A DNA stretch of 64,000 nucleotides. It comes from Plazaster borealis (lineage: Eukaryota; Echinodermata; Asteroidea; Forcipulatida; Labidiasteridae). The translations under genes were made by a program, and so were the position numbers. Below the pieces are notes generated by a model. The model was not told where the DNA came from. It saw only the letters and a program-made list of their open reading frames with translations, and ran no database searches. Within the stretch, counting starts at the first letter, position 1; the number at the start of each line of letters is the position of its first letter. The stretch covers positions 13,516,696 to 13,580,695 of the forward strand of contig CM037473.1 of the NCBI GenBank assembly GCA_021014325.1, given 5' to 3'. Shown here piece after piece: positions 13,614 through 24,211 of this stretch.

Positions 13614-16600
13614 GTCAGTACACTAAGCATAATGTGACCTTTCACCTTTTCCCACACATTCTCTATATGCAGGCGTGTGATTTCTAAGGATTTTTCCTGA
13701 TTTCAGGATTTTCTCAAAATCTCCTCGAGCCTTCAAATTTTCTTCAAAGAAGTAAAGCAATCACCAACTGGGAGAAAGAAAAATTGTTAAGGTTAGGGTT
13801 TTCGTCTACGTAATGCTGATCTATAGGCAAATTATGTAGAAAGATACAATAAAAGTAACATGTAAAATTTTCAGCCGAATACAGTGTCTACTTGTTGAGA
13901 AAACAGCAAAAAACTGTCATGGTATTTTCACAAGAACATCAAATCCATCCACCTTTGGCGGATGATAGCGAGTACCAACCGCATCTCTGGCCGCAGGTTT
14001 CGGGAACGGACACCAACCCTTAGAAATCCGTTTCTCAGATTCAAATGTTTTGAGGTGAAAAATTATCACTTTTAAGGGAATCCTTTCTTGAAATAGTTTA
14101 TACTACCAACAGCTCTCCATTGATCGTTAACCAAGTAAGTTTTTATGCTACAATTATTTTGAGTAATTACCAATAGTGTCCAGTGCCTTTAAGGACTCTT
14201 TCATTTTCAAAATGCACTTTATAAAATCAATTTCTTATTATTAATATTGTTACAGCAAACACAAAGCCTCGGTCGGACTTCAAGACACCCAAGCCATCTA
14301 CTAACCCAGCCAATCCTCGCCTGCTATCAGCCATTGCCTTATCCCCGACCAACCAGCCTAGCCCCAGCCTCTTCACACCCGTTCCCAATGCTAGGGCCAG
14401 CTCCAAACGCAAGACGGCCCAGAGCTGTAAAGATGCCAAACGCCCAAAGGAGCGCATGAAGCATAACATACCACATCGACTGGTCATAGGGCTTAATACC
14501 AGAGCTACTAAGTGTGGTGTGTGTGTGGACACCATACACTTTGGACGACAGGCTGCCAAATGCCAGGGTAAGTCAATTATTTGCTTCCGTTCACCAAATG
14601 TTTATCCAAAATTATATCGACTTATAAAAGGAGATGTTTAGGATGCTTAGGAGCCATTCAGAATAGTCAATGTTAAAAAAAATTGAATGGCTTCATATAA
14701 TAATCTATACACTGAAGAACTAAGTAATGCCTCAAATGAACCAGATATTTTAGATCAAAGGACTTTGTAGTTTAATCAGGAATGAAATTGACAATCTTGG
14801 CCAGCTTGGTATTTTTTCTTCTTCTTTTTCGTGTGTTACTATATATATAGATAATTTTTTAACATTGACTATTCTGAATGGCCCCTTAACAGCATCCAAT
14901 GTTTCTGAAAATGTGTGCGTATTGTTCACAGCGAAAAATGACATGGTATGTCTACTGCAACTTTTTGTTTTTTGTTTTTTAATTAAAAAAAATTCACTTT
15001 GAAGGGGACAATTATTATGTTAATGTTTGTATTTAAATTGTAACCTTTGCTCAAAAATAAAAAATGATTTACATATATAAGAAATACAGTGAAAATGGAA
15101 ATGTATATGTGGCAGCAGATGGTTTCAATGTAAGTTTATTGCACTAAATATAAAATATAAAAACAATTAGATTGACACTAGTCACTTTTTCTTTATGATA
15201 ACATATCTTGTAATTCCTGTGACGTGAATACAAATTCTTTCTCGTAGAATGTCACCAAACGTGTCACCCCAAGTGTGCCCCATCCATGCCCCATACCTGC
15301 GGCCTGCCATCGCAGTATGTCCAACACTTCAGTCATGCTATGCATAGTAAGACGGCATCACCGACAGTCGGCCCCATTACAGGAGATAATGAGGCAATTG
15401 CATTACAGAGCTGGATGAAGATACCAAGGTACTACATCAATTAAAGAGGAAGGGAAATGACCAATACAATTTTGTGAGGCACTCATTTTCCAATAGATAT
15501 AGTCCTCACAAGAGTGGGACAAAAATTACAAGTCTCTAACCTCACGTTAAAATGGTGTAAATTGCCATTGTATTCCAGTGCAAAATTTGTCAACATCCAA
15601 AACATCTGATGACATCATTCTGAGAAAATGGGTCTGTACATTTTTGCACGGCGATGTTTTGGTTCATAACTGACTTTCAGAGCGAATATTGAAACATGAC
15701 GTCATTACATTCCAAAGAGGAATTTTTTGTCAGTCAAAAGGTCAAATTCATGGCCATTTTGATTTGATATTATCGAAAGTCAGGAATTATCGAAAGTCAA
15801 GTGAGGTTAGAGGTTTTTCCCACTAAAATGAGGACTCTATCTATTGGAAAATGAGTACATCACAAAAACTGAATTGATCATTCCCCTTCTTCTTTAATAC
15901 CAATCGTCTGCACCATATACTCTTTCTGATTTCAAGGCTCTGGTGTTGTCAGCAGCAGACTGTTGATTTGAATCATGGTTATGACACTTGTGCCCTTGAG
16001 CAAGGCACTCAACCATAATTGCATAATTCCATAAGCGAAGGGGGGTAACCCTGTTTTAGCCCCAGGAGTAGGTGGCAACGTGCCTCTGGTGGCACTTGAT
16101 TTGGGTCCATGGCCCAAATCGGTTTAGTGTAGCCCTCACCTTGAAGTGGCTGTCCGGCCTTGTGATGTTAGGCGATATCTCATAAAATAAAATAAAATGA
16201 AACTTCCAATTTTTTGGTACTCAAAAATACCCTGAACATATCAGTAATCACTAAAAACTATGGGTTTATCTGTATCACTCAATTGCTGTAAATGACTACC
16301 TATTTGAAAACCCTTACGTGAACACTGAGTTATTGTCTTTCTTGATAATGTAATACTTAAAATAGAGGTGTCACATAAAAGCTGACTGACTAACACATCA
16401 CATACAACTCATATATGTACTTTCCTTACATGTGCCATTCAAGAGATACTTAGAAAAAAAATCACGCCTGAGTAAAAGAGCCTTTGTGGTGTATAAAATG
16501 TAAACAAACGGTGAGCGAGTTTACCAGTTACAACCGTAATTGGTAATTTTCCTTTTCAGCAGTAATGGTTCTGCGGAAAGTTTTTGCTGCTTTTTTTTTA

Positions 16601-19600
16601 ATTTCAAACATGTTTAAATTTCTTTTCAGAGTCGGCAAATCAGGATGGGACAAGAAATGGGTGGTTCTGGAAGGAACAAAGCTTTGTGTCTATGAAAAGG
16701 AAAACAAAAATGGTAAGTGATAACAGTTGTACTGTTTTGAAGAAAATGAGGCATTCCTTATAAACATCGTTGAGGTGCGTTTATAGAGCTGCTTAAGAAG
16801 ACAATGGTGCTTCAAAATTGTCTGATAAGTAAAATAAGCAGGATACCAGTTACAGATGGTACATGTGACATGGTATTTTGGCTGGTTATCTTATTCTGGT
16901 AAGCATAATTTTGTTGTGCTTGGCTACTATTTGTGCTTAAGCATCTCTGTGAAATTGGGCCCAGGTGTGAAAAGCGCTACATAAAAACTGACTTTTATTG
17001 TTATTATATTATTTGACACAGGTGGCAGCCAGACTGTTGATGAATTCAATCTATGTCCATCTGACGGTAGAGTCACAATCCATACTGGTATCACTGCTGC
17101 CGAGTTGGGTAACACCGCCTCTACGGACCTGGCCTACGTCCTTCGTATCGAGTCACACCCTCACACCACATGCTGGCCTGGTCGCTCGCTCTACCTCATG
17201 GCGGCGAGCTTCTCCGACAAGCAGCAGTGGATGATGACCTTGGAGTTTGTCATGAGCGAGGGCAGTGTGGGGTCAAAGGTTGCCAGAGATAAAGCGAGGC
17301 TTCTGGGGAATACTCTACTCAGTCTAGAAGGGGAGAACAAAGTAGATATTAACTGCACTGTCTTGCTGAGTACAGAGGTGAGGTACTAGACATGTTCACA
17401 AGCTAGGCACAATTTGAATGGATTGTGAAACGCTGTTCTAATCCTTTTGAAATTTTACCAATTTTTTTATTTGAACAAATTCATCCAAAGATATTTGACA
17501 AACAGTTGTAAAGAACCATAGTTGTAGATCAATGCATCATACAGTTACACTGGCCGTCACTGGTTTTATATTTGCATGCGTGTTGATGTTTTCTTTAGCT
17601 CGTTCTTGGAAACTTTTAAATAGACCTTATGCATTGACGTCATCCAGCCGCCATCTTAGAGGTAAAACGATGACGAAACAATTGAAACGCACAGATTTGT
17701 ACGCGCGGCGCACAGGATTGGCCAATGAACAACCTCCTTTTGACCTCTAGGTGAGGGCGCCCTACTGTTATGACATTATGTGCATAAGGTCTATTGTAAA
17801 CTATGTAAATTTGAATAGTGTCAGCCTTTTTGTTGTTTTACGATTCAAATAAATAAACAATACAGCATTTTTTTAGGCTCAAACATGTAAACCGCGCAAT
17901 GTGCTTCATGTATATCATTGTAAAATGGGTCTTAAAACCGATGTTCTTCTCAGAACCAACACTTCTCCCAAAAGAGTTTTATACATTGTTGTACCCGCAA
18001 GTTTACTACTACAGTTTTTCATAATCACACCAATGTTAACTTCATTAATAACTCCATTCCTGTGGGAGCTGTTTAAAATTTACACAGCCCCAGACCCAAC
18101 TATTTCCCGCCTTCATGCATCACCAAGCTAATCCGCATCCACAGTACTTAAGCAGCATGCAGCATCAGAGTCCAGCTTTCTCCAGAAGACGATCAGAGCA
18201 TACCGATCGAAACGTCGAGTTGAAACCAACGGTTCTTTTCAGAACCACCCCAACTCATTTAGCGATAGTCATTACATGGTGTTACCACAAACCTTTCCAT
18301 ATTTCTTAAAACTTCTTAATTTTGATTATCCCTTGAATGCTATAGTTGATGCTGATTGGTTCCGAGGAAGGTCTGTTTGCCATGGCAACGACTAAGAAGG
18401 CGCAGCCTTTGTCGCAGCTGAGTGGAATTGAAAGTGTTTTCCAGATGAAGGTTATAGCTTCACTGGGCATTGCTGTCTTGACTGTGGGTAAGGTTGGCTT
18501 ATATCTCATCAGCAGTTAATAGAACCTTCCCATGAAATATGTTAATTGCACATTGCCCGTACTCTTTAACACTACTTGTGGGCAAAATGAGGGAACATGG
18601 CACCTTTTGCATGGGGCCAATGGTGGCGTGACACATATGCGTTTGTGCGTCTGCCTAGTGCACAACTCTATGGCGTTTGCCAACCAGTAGTGTCTATACG
18701 CATGCGTGAAGATAATTAGCATATTTCATGGGTGTGTAGTCGGAAGAGAAAATAACTTCAAGGAGATGTAAAAATATGTTTTTGATTAGCGCAAACAGAG
18801 CGTTTTCCTTTTGACTGTCGGCAACAGCTACCCTGCAGATGAGCTGTGTAATTTGATGTCATTAAGCTCACGGGCTATTGAATTTGAACACCCTGGGATA
18901 GACCAACAAGTTGATCAATGCGTCTTTATTATTTGTATTGTACAGGTTCTGAGCGTAGACTCTGCTATGCTGATCTGACCCACTTGAAGACCATGGCCAG
19001 TCAGGCTAGTGTCACTGAAGCCGTCATCAACTACAGTCCGATAGAGAATATACAGGTAATTAGAAGCATATAGATGATGTTGATCAGTGGCGTGTCGTGG
19101 CCGAGCGGTTAAGGGCACAGAACTCAAGCTCTGGTGTTTCTGATCAGCAGAGTGTGGGTTCGAGTCCTGGTCGTGGCACTTGTGTCCTCAAGAGCATGAT
19201 ACTTTACCATAATTGCTGTGTCCTTCTGATGGGATATTAAGCCATAGGTCCTGTGTACTAGGGTTGGTAGTGCACGTAAAAGAACCCAGAAAACTTATCG
19301 TGGAAGAGTAGGGGTTAACCCTGGTGTTTCTGGTTCACATAGCAAGCACCCTTGTTTACAGGTTTTCCTCAGGCTTGTGAGCTACAGTGATTAAGTTAAC
19401 TTATGAGGCATCCTTGGTTTCATTATATAATAATAATAAAGTCAAACTGGTGTTTGGCAGTCAATTTGTGAAGATAGAAGCAATGGGTTCTGAACTCATT
19501 TTTCAAGACGAGATTGGTTAATCTTAGCCCCCAACCTTTAAACATCCATTAACTTTACCATTGGTTTATCCATGGTTTGACGAAATCTTTAGCAGTGTGA

Positions 19601-22600
19601 CGTTATTCCACTATAAGCCACTCTCACTTCACACAAACTGGCTTTATGCAAGAGAAGTTGAATAACTGGACGTGGCTTTTACATACGTTCTTCAAACACT
19701 TGAGGTCTTCTCAGAATTACAAGTTTCTGTCATAAGAAATGCCTTTGGATGTTGAAGTGATTGATTTTTTGTAGAATTACACACAAACGTATGCCAGCTT
19801 TGGAGCCGGAAGTAGCAAAACCTTTGGGCATGCAGCAGATGTGTGTGCGTGTGGCGCAATGACTGTGTGACCAACAGGACCAACAGGATAACCACATCCA
19901 CATCTTTAATGCTAGAAATATGTGTCAAGCACTGTGACATATACTCAGTACTTTTCCCCGAGTCCTGTGAAAACAATCAACTACTAATACAGATCATGTT
20001 GTTCATAATTTTTTTGTTTCATGGGGTGAAAATTGCTGAATGACTAACGATGCCATTAATGTCTTTCATTGTAATCAGGCATGCCACCTGTTTTCCTATG
20101 GGTTTGTGAATGGAGCAGCTTACATATGCGCAGCAACCCCTAATAAGATCACCATACTCAAACACAGCAAGCAGAATGGAGTGTCAAAGTTCACCCCTCG
20201 TAAGGTAAGAAGGCTGGACCCCCAAGATGGATTGCGCAACCATTTTCATAGTCACAATCTTAGTTCAATTTTCTTAGTGTCTGTTTGCTAAAAAAAAAAG
20301 TTATGAAAATCGCTGATGTAATGGTGAAGGATGAGCCCTTTTTTGCAGGCATGATATTTTTCCTACTTTAGTCTGATTTACGATTATTTTGTTTACCCTC
20401 AGAAAAGTCAGCAAAATCTTTATTAAGCAGCCTTTAAAGTCTATAAAAGCTTGTACCATATGTACATGTAGGCCAGCCCTTTTACTCAATAAAATGTGTC
20501 TACTTTATTCCCAAGGTCCATCATGCCTGTTTTTGTAAAAACCTTGAGTTTTCTACAGACAGTTCCCGATAGACGCCATATTTATGGGCAACTTGGGTTT
20601 TTCAGGGACCATGATGTATATTGGGAACAAAATAGTTAATTTTACACCAGTTGGACAGATCATCGAGGTTGGTTTGCAATTGGTATACCAATTTGTTTAC
20701 TAATAAAATCTTGTAGAATTCCTGAGATTCCCAAAACACAATGAAGATGCAATAGGAGGTGTGGGGGGGGGGGGGTACACCATGCCACATATCGAGCACC
20801 AAATGCCATGATGGAATATAATAAACTCTTGATTCAAGACTGTACTCTTATTCACCTCAGGAGATCAACACGGCCGAGCCATGCAGTTGTTTGTTGTTCA
20901 CATCCGGCAGTCTGCTAGCAGGGACTGATCGCTTCTATCAGATTGATCTGGATCAATATCAAGTCGATGGTAAGCTATAAATTCGATCAGTTTATTTTTT
21001 GTTTTGAATCGTTAAATTATTCAGAAATCCAGTGTTGTTTGAAGCTTTGCATGGTGTGGATAATAAGAAGTAACTAGTAAACTAGTAACTAGTATGAAGT
21101 AACTAGTAACTAGTAAACTGTATCCACAAGTTTACCAGTTATAGTTACTTGGTTTTCAGAAATCATTTTCGAAATTTATTAATACACCTTCAGGCCTCGA
21201 ATTATCGCACGTCACCCACGGCGATTGCCGTGGTGGCCTGGGCCCAATTTCATAGAGCTGCTAAGTACAACAATTTGCTCAGCATGAAATTTCTTCCTTG
21301 ATAAAAACAGGATTACCAACCAAATTTCCACGTGATTTTCAGGATGAGCAAACAACAGCTGAATACCAGTAACAAGCAATATGCAACACATGGGCACTTG
21401 GTTGGTAATCCTGTTTTTATCAAGGAAGAAATTTTATGCTAAGCAAATTGTTGTGCTTAGCAGCTCTATGAAATTTGGCCCTGTGCTTTTGCTCTGATGC
21501 CCTCTACAAATTTACATTTTCCTCATAGAAGTGCCCCTTGCCAGAGGGAAATTGCCTTGCCTCTTGAAGGCCTGCTCCTTCACAACTAATTAAATCTTTT
21601 TCAAAATTAACTTTTTACAAGTTAGCTTTTTACTTCTCAAACTTTTCACAAGTAAACTGTTTTGCAATACGCTTTACAATACCCTGTAAGTGCAAATTTT
21701 CACGGTAAGCAGAGCAATGAAAGTGGGGCCTGGTCTTTTTTAAACATGTGATGTCACAGATTACATGGTGTTGAACAGGGGACATTTTGTTCAATATTTG
21801 TTTTTGAAATGTTTACATTTGACCTCATTGTGCTTTACAGAGTTCCTTGACTCCAGTGATACCTCGCTGGCCTTTGCCGTCTTTGGTGCCAGTCGAGTCA
21901 ACAGTTTCCCAATAGCTGCAGTTCAAGTTGCTCCAGATGGCTACGACAGAGAATATATACTCTGTTTCCATGGTAAGTGTTTTCAGTCATTGCTGCTTCT
22001 CAACTTTTTCTATATTTGTTATAAGCCAGAATACTTTGTTAATCCTTTGTTAATCCTTTGCCTATTTGTTTAATCTTATAAGATTTTTTTAAATCTTGTT
22101 CAAGTGCAATGTTTTTTGTTTTCTTTTCTATGTTGTGTTGTGGCTTTTGGATTGTTTAATCACGGTCTTTTCTGGTATGGTTGGCTGCAGATTGCGCAAC
22201 ACAGCACCTTGTAAATCATTTATGGTGCTATGTGAATAAATGGGTCTTACACTTCATACATAGTTCTGCATTCATTTGTTAAAAAAATAATCATAAGGGC
22301 TTTGAGACGCCCTTGGATGTGATGGGGCGCTATGTACGAATTCCTGGGTTTGACGTGTAGCTTGTGTTAGTGAAACCATGGTAATGCAGCTTTCCCTCAG
22401 GCAGTCTGTCCAATGTTTTTGCAGTCCTGCTTGAAGTTTTGTTTCATGGATATGTCCTAGTGTTATTTTAGGATATATATATCCAGTCCATCCTTGTGGT
22501 GTGGCCAAAGTATGTGAAGACACTTCAGATGAATTTTGTCCAAGTTGGTGTTGTCAGTCCATGCCAAGGAATTTTTTGGATGAAATAAACACAAAATAGT

Positions 22601-24024
22601 TTTTAAATAAAAAGCTTTACAAAAACACTATAATGTTTTATTTTGCAGAGTTTGGTGTGTTTGTCGACAGCAAGGGTCGTCGTACACGTGCTGAGGACAT
22701 GAAATGGTCTCGCCTGCCGTTAGCATTCATGTTCCGTGGGCCGTACCTCTACGTGACTCACTTCAATTCAATGGAGGTCTGCGAGATCAAACCACATGTT
22801 GAAAAGGACAGGTGAGTAGAATTTAACTTGAGTCATTGAAGATGCAGATCTGATCCAACAGTCTCCAGATTAGAAGGCTAGTTGAAACGATCTCACCTGT
22901 GACAGTGAAGATAATTTGGGGTTGAAGAAAGAAAAAGTTACTGGAGCTGGTTGCAGCCGCGTCCTTCGCAAATCAGCTTCTCAGGTGCGGGAAAGGATGA
23001 TTAGCCTTCCAAATTATTGTATTATTATTATATAAAGAAAAGGACTGATTTTGGTGATACGATGTATTTATTCCTACAGCCCCGGTATACACACCTTCTT
23101 GGATCTACCCAGTCCACGTCTTACAGGATATGGAATCACTCCGGGTACTGTGTATGTAGCTAGTACTTCAGATGCAGGTATTGATCTAGTATGCATTAAG
23201 GGACATACAACTAGTGATAGGTCTGACTCCAAGGAGCAAGATGTACCGGCAAAGTCCTTGAGAAAACGGCCCCAGGCTGGAGGGAGTGTAGGTGCTAGAG
23301 GGTAAGATACAAGCATTAATACATTCATAAATGTTTTAGTTACCTTGGGGACTTTTAGGTATGGGCGTTACACTGGTGCTATGTGCAGTTGTGAACAACA
23401 TCAACCATTTGTGAAACTTCTTAGAGATTTATGAAAAATGTTGAAGAAATTTGTGAAAATGTTCAAGATTTGTGAAACTCTTTGAAGATTTGTGAAACAA
23501 GTCGAAGATTTGTGAAAATGTTTAAGATTTGTGAAACTGGCTGAAGATTTGTGAAAAATGTTGAAGATTTGTGAAAAACATTGAAGATTTGTGAAACTGG
23601 TTGAAGATTTTTTGTGAAAAAATTTCAAAGATTTGTGGAACCCGTTGAAGAATACTTAACAATTTTGAAAATTTGTGAACATTTTAAAGAAAGGTAGGTC
23701 ATTTTGTCCTCTATGGTTTTGTAGTAACATTCTTTTTGTGCATCTGTCAGGAGTTCCCTGAAGCGCCCTCTATCCGAGGATTCCATCAACCAGTCGTCCA
23801 GTAAGCATCCGCGCAGCTCGTTCTCCAGTCAGGACTCCAGTATACTGAGCCGTGCGTCGTCTACCTGCTCCAGCACGGTCTCATCATTGGGCAGTGTCAG
23901 ACGCTCGCCTCGCTTCAAGACGATGTCTTCCTCTGACGAGGAGTCCAGTACTAGCTGCAGCTCACTGCAGAAGATCTTCACTCCCAATAGGACCAATAAG
24001 AAAGGCAAATTCACTGAGGTCTAA
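340..24024 (+). CDS. CIT: Citron Rho-interacting kinase, C-terminal two-thirds (5' partial, 24 exons)
   Basis: Citron is a Rho/Rac effector of the midbody that scaffolds cytokinesis. Coding exons read by joining GT/AG junctions: 340-435, 2117-2227, 3488-3591, 4220-4373, 5447-5644, 6551-6793, 8392-8585, 9309-9444, 10614-10718, 11416-11556, 12393-12557, 13508-13613, 14256-14567, 15248-15428, 16630-16712, 17022-17377, 18346-18487, 18946-19055, 20079-20204, 20861-20969, 21841-21972, 22649-22811, 23080-23301, 23751-24024. They sum to 3963 nt with every phase matching. Order is coiled coil, C1, PH, CNH, Ser-rich tail, as in vertebrate citron. Stretches such as [30 protein letters not shown] and KWSRLPLAF are near-identical to the family. 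The Ser/Thr kinase domain and N-terminal coiled coil must lie before the window, so I cannot tell whether a short kinase-less isoform also exists. Introns carry many SINE/MITE-like repeats. Confidence 0.95.
480..600 (+). repeat. SINE-like repeat, family S2 (5'-truncated)
   Basis: Shares AGTCAATTTTTCTTTGTTC, CCCCAAATTATTTAAA and TTTCCCTTGTGGTTT with the tRNA-headed copy at 31093-31235. The promoter head is lost or degraded here. Confidence 0.55.
877..1210 (+). repeat. Degraded MITE-like repeat (family M2 variant) in CIT intron
   Basis: Resembles 46325-46660: GAACGTTACAG..TGGTAATT near the 5' side and CGGTTTTTCACTATTTTC with a following GACCNAGATGGCCGAT stretch. Terminal repeats are eroded. 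Confidence 0.4.
2615..2860 (-). repeat. tRNA-headed SINE, family S1 (minus orientation)
   Basis: Reverse complement of the S1 element: the head GTGGCCGAGCGGATAAG with an A-box-like TGGCCGAGCGG, a B-box-like GGTTCGAG, and the body ending in AAAGAACCTAGTGC. The head resembles a Leu/Ser-type tRNA. It sits in the CIT intron after the exon at 2117-2227. Confidence 0.75.
2953..3150 (+). repeat. Dispersed repeat shared with 13186-13382
   Basis: CAGAGCTGCCAACTCTCC...AAATGTTGGCAGCTCTG: about 195 bp repeated at 13186-13382 with roughly 90% identity by eye. The ends are complementary (CAGAGCTGCCAAC / GTTGGCAGCTCTG), so it is a MITE-like inverted-repeat element. Confidence 0.75.
3695..3945 (+). repeat. 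SINE-like repeat, family S3
   Basis: GGCTCAGTGGTTTCTTTTCC...GGTCGAATCCCG forms a split Pol III-type promoter (A and B boxes), followed by GGGTTTTCC and CCTAAAACTGAACATTTATT, ending in an A-rich AATAAAATACAATAAAATAA tail. Copies: 48076-48325 (+), 44030-44280 (-) and a degraded one at 26770-26895 (-). Confidence 0.65.
6755..7690 (+). repeat. Minisatellite seeded by the 3' end of CIT exon 6 and its splice donor
   Basis: Starting in the exon (CTGAGGGAGAAGAGAAGG at about 6757) and running into the intron, a unit of roughly 120-135 bp recurs about eight times. Copies of AAGGACATGTGGG or a near variant occur near 6771, 6904, 7026, 7160, 7281, 7417, 7547 and, degraded, 7680. Copies alternate between a full form that carries the exon end plus donor (GAACTGGTAAGTTATCAG at 6787, 7045, 7301, 7566) and a form in which that segment is deleted. 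One full copy (near 7440) has lost the GT. Confidence 0.85.
7691..8090 (+). repeat. Purine-rich tandem repeat in CIT intron
   Basis: Adjacent to the exon-derived array, a unit of about 120 bp containing GGAATAGATAGATGGGGAAA and AAGGGCTTACAGCAACAAAG is present in two nearly identical copies (about 7785-7900 and 7906-8030), with an older partial copy before them. Together with the previous array this gives more than 1.2 kb with a strongly purine-biased plus strand. An open frame at 7952-8281 is a by-product. Confidence 0.75.
10757..11136 (+). repeat. MITE-like repeat, family M2 (subtype a)
   Basis: Starts CTTGAAGGCAGGGTATACTT and ends GGTGTACTTTGCCTTTAAA, so the termini are inverted repeats around TTAAAGGCA. 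Related full copies are at 27136-27560 and 48741-49096, sharing AACGTTTCTCAGATTGTGT and TTTCACAGGTTAGTTTTAT. Confidence 0.7.
11154..11346 (+). repeat. Palindromic MITE, family M1
   Basis: GGGCCCAATTTCATAGAGCT ... AGCTCTATGAAATTGGGCCC: long terminal inverted repeats enclosing TATGCTTACCAGAATAAG and a TGTCACATGTACAATCTGTG segment. Relatives: 16774-16962, 21240-21481, 24576-24771, and an array at 46971-47730. Confidence 0.85.
12655..12925 (+). repeat. tRNA-headed SINE, family S1
   Basis: GTTGTGGCTGAGCGGTCAAG and GTGGGTTCGAGTCCTGGTC give clear A- and B-box-like blocks. The body follows, with CTTGTGTCCTAAAGCAAGAC, GGGACATAAAGCCGTTGGTC and GTAAAAGAACCCG. It lies in the CIT intron after the exon at 12393-12557. 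Confidence 0.8.
13186..13382 (+). repeat. Dispersed repeat, second copy (see 2953-3150)
   Basis: CAGAGCTGCCAACTCTCC through ATGTTGGCGGCTCTG; same element as 2953-3150, in another CIT intron. Confidence 0.75.
14256..15428 (+). CDS. CIT: CIT exons 13-14: linker and C1 (phorbol-ester/DAG-type) zinc finger
   Basis: The first exon encodes a Pro/Ser-rich linker and the first half of a C1 domain beginning at HNIPHRL; the second encodes the remainder. All eight zinc ligands are present with the family spacing: H-x12-C-x2-C, then C-x2-C-x4-H-x2-C-x7-C, across TKCGVC, KCQEC, HPKC and PHTC. The junction at 14567/15248 splits the GAA codon within the finger. The end of the second exon (SWMKIP) opens the PH domain. 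In citron the C1 domain is a membrane- and protein-binding module and not a catalytic one. Confidence 0.93.
15404..17300 (+). CDS. CIT: CIT PH domain (exons 14-16)
   Basis: The pleckstrin homology fold is read across three exons. The first strand is [20 protein letters not shown], with the typical basic first loop, followed by [15 protein letters not shown] central part carries [16 protein letters not shown], and the C-terminal helix is [13 protein letters not shown] with the expected buried Trp. The exon at 17022-17377 also supplies the start of the CNH domain. The match to vertebrate citron is strong, including the unusual TTCWPGR loop. Confidence 0.92.
15930..16195 (+). repeat. Composite SINE-like repeat (S1-type head, S4 tail)
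   Basis: A degraded S1-like head (GTGTTGTCAGCAGCAGAC ... GACACTTGTGCCCTTGAGC) is followed by a tail shared with 42785-42935 (GGGTAACCCTGTTT, GTGGCAAC.TGCC, CTTGAAGTGGC.GTCCGGCC, TTAGGCGATATCTCAT), ending in AAAATAAAATAAAATG. Confidence 0.6.
16774..16962 (+). repeat. Palindromic MITE, family M1
   Basis: TTTATAGAGCTGCTTAAGAA ... GCTTAAGCATCTCTGTGAAATTGGGCCC with the internal TGTCACATGTACC segment in the reverse sense. It is just upstream of the PH-encoding exon at 17022. Confidence 0.7.
17289..23260 (+). CDS. CIT: CIT CNH (citron homology) domain, exons 16-23
   Basis: This is the WD40-like beta-propeller regulatory domain that defines the CNH family. It opens at [16 protein letters not shown], close to vertebrate LLGNSLLKLEGDDRLD, and runs through [58 protein letters not shown] and [12 protein letters not shown]. 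It ends near [11 protein letters not shown] in the exon at 23080-23301. Eight exons contribute and every phase is consistent (2-1, 1-2 and 0 joins). In citron and related kinases the CNH domain binds small GTPases and other partners. Confidence 0.93.
19086..19430 (+). repeat. tRNA-headed SINE, family S1 (best preserved head)
   Basis: GTGGCGTGTCGTGGCCGAGC ... GTTAAGGGCAC and GTGGGTTCGAGTCCTGGTCG; the body continues through GATGGGATATTAAGCCATAG and GTAAAAGAACCCAG, and ends near a TAATAATAAT tail. The head does not close into a full tRNA cloverleaf with an acceptor stem, so it is called a SINE and not a tRNA gene. Confidence 0.8.
21240..21481 (+). repeat. Palindromic MITE, M1 relative with long hairpin arms
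   Basis: GGGCCCAATTTCATAGAGCT ... TAGCAGCTCTATGAAATTTGGCC. Internal arms CTTCCTTGATAAAAACAGGA and TCCTGTTTTTATCAAGGAAG are exact reverse complements, so single strands could fold along nearly the whole element. Confidence 0.8.
23405..23680 (+). repeat. GAAGATTTGTGAAA minisatellite in the last CIT intron
   Basis: About a dozen imperfect units of roughly 20-24 bp (TTTGTGAAACTGGTTGAAGA and variants), immediately upstream of the terminal CIT exon at 23751. Confidence 0.85.
23751..24024 (+). CDS. CIT: CIT terminal exon: Ser-rich tail with C-terminal TEV
   Basis: The last coding exon is rich in Ser and Arg ([36 protein letters not shown]) and looks disordered and phosphorylatable. It ends KGKFTEV-stop at 24022-24024. 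The last three residues fit a class I PDZ ligand (S/T-x-hydrophobic), and vertebrate citron also ends in a class I ligand (QSSV). The tail sequence between the CNH domain and the terminus is not conserved with vertebrates. Confidence 0.9.
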
Positions 24025-24211
24025 TACCAGTATGTGCCGTTATACAAGACCGATTTTTTTTTGGTACGGCCATCTTTGTGTTTCCCCATTCAAAGCAATG
24101 TTAACCAAACCGAGGCTGGAAGGATACAAAAATAGTCTGTTCCCTTTATGAGTGATGGGAATCAGTATTCATTATTGAATATTGCATGCAGGGAAACACA
24201 CAGCAAATAAA
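24025..24211 (+). terminator. CIT 3' UTR with candidate polyadenylation signal
   Basis: The first canonical AATAAA after the CIT stop is at 24206-24211. Most of this segment (24058-24230) belongs to a dispersed repeat that recurs at 63755-63950 (shared CCAAACCGAGGCTGGAA and GGTGGCAGCA), so the poly(A) signal may have been supplied by the repeat. A more distal AATAAA lies at about 26423. Confidence 0.45.

Noticed and set aside
19086..19170. A tRNA gene (Leu/Ser-like head with A and B boxes)
   Set aside because: The acceptor stem does not close and the head is fused to a body shared with at least four other loci, so it is a SINE.
23405..23680. CRISPR-like array of short repeats
   Set aside because: Units are contiguous with no unique spacers, and the setting is an animal intron; it is a minisatellite.
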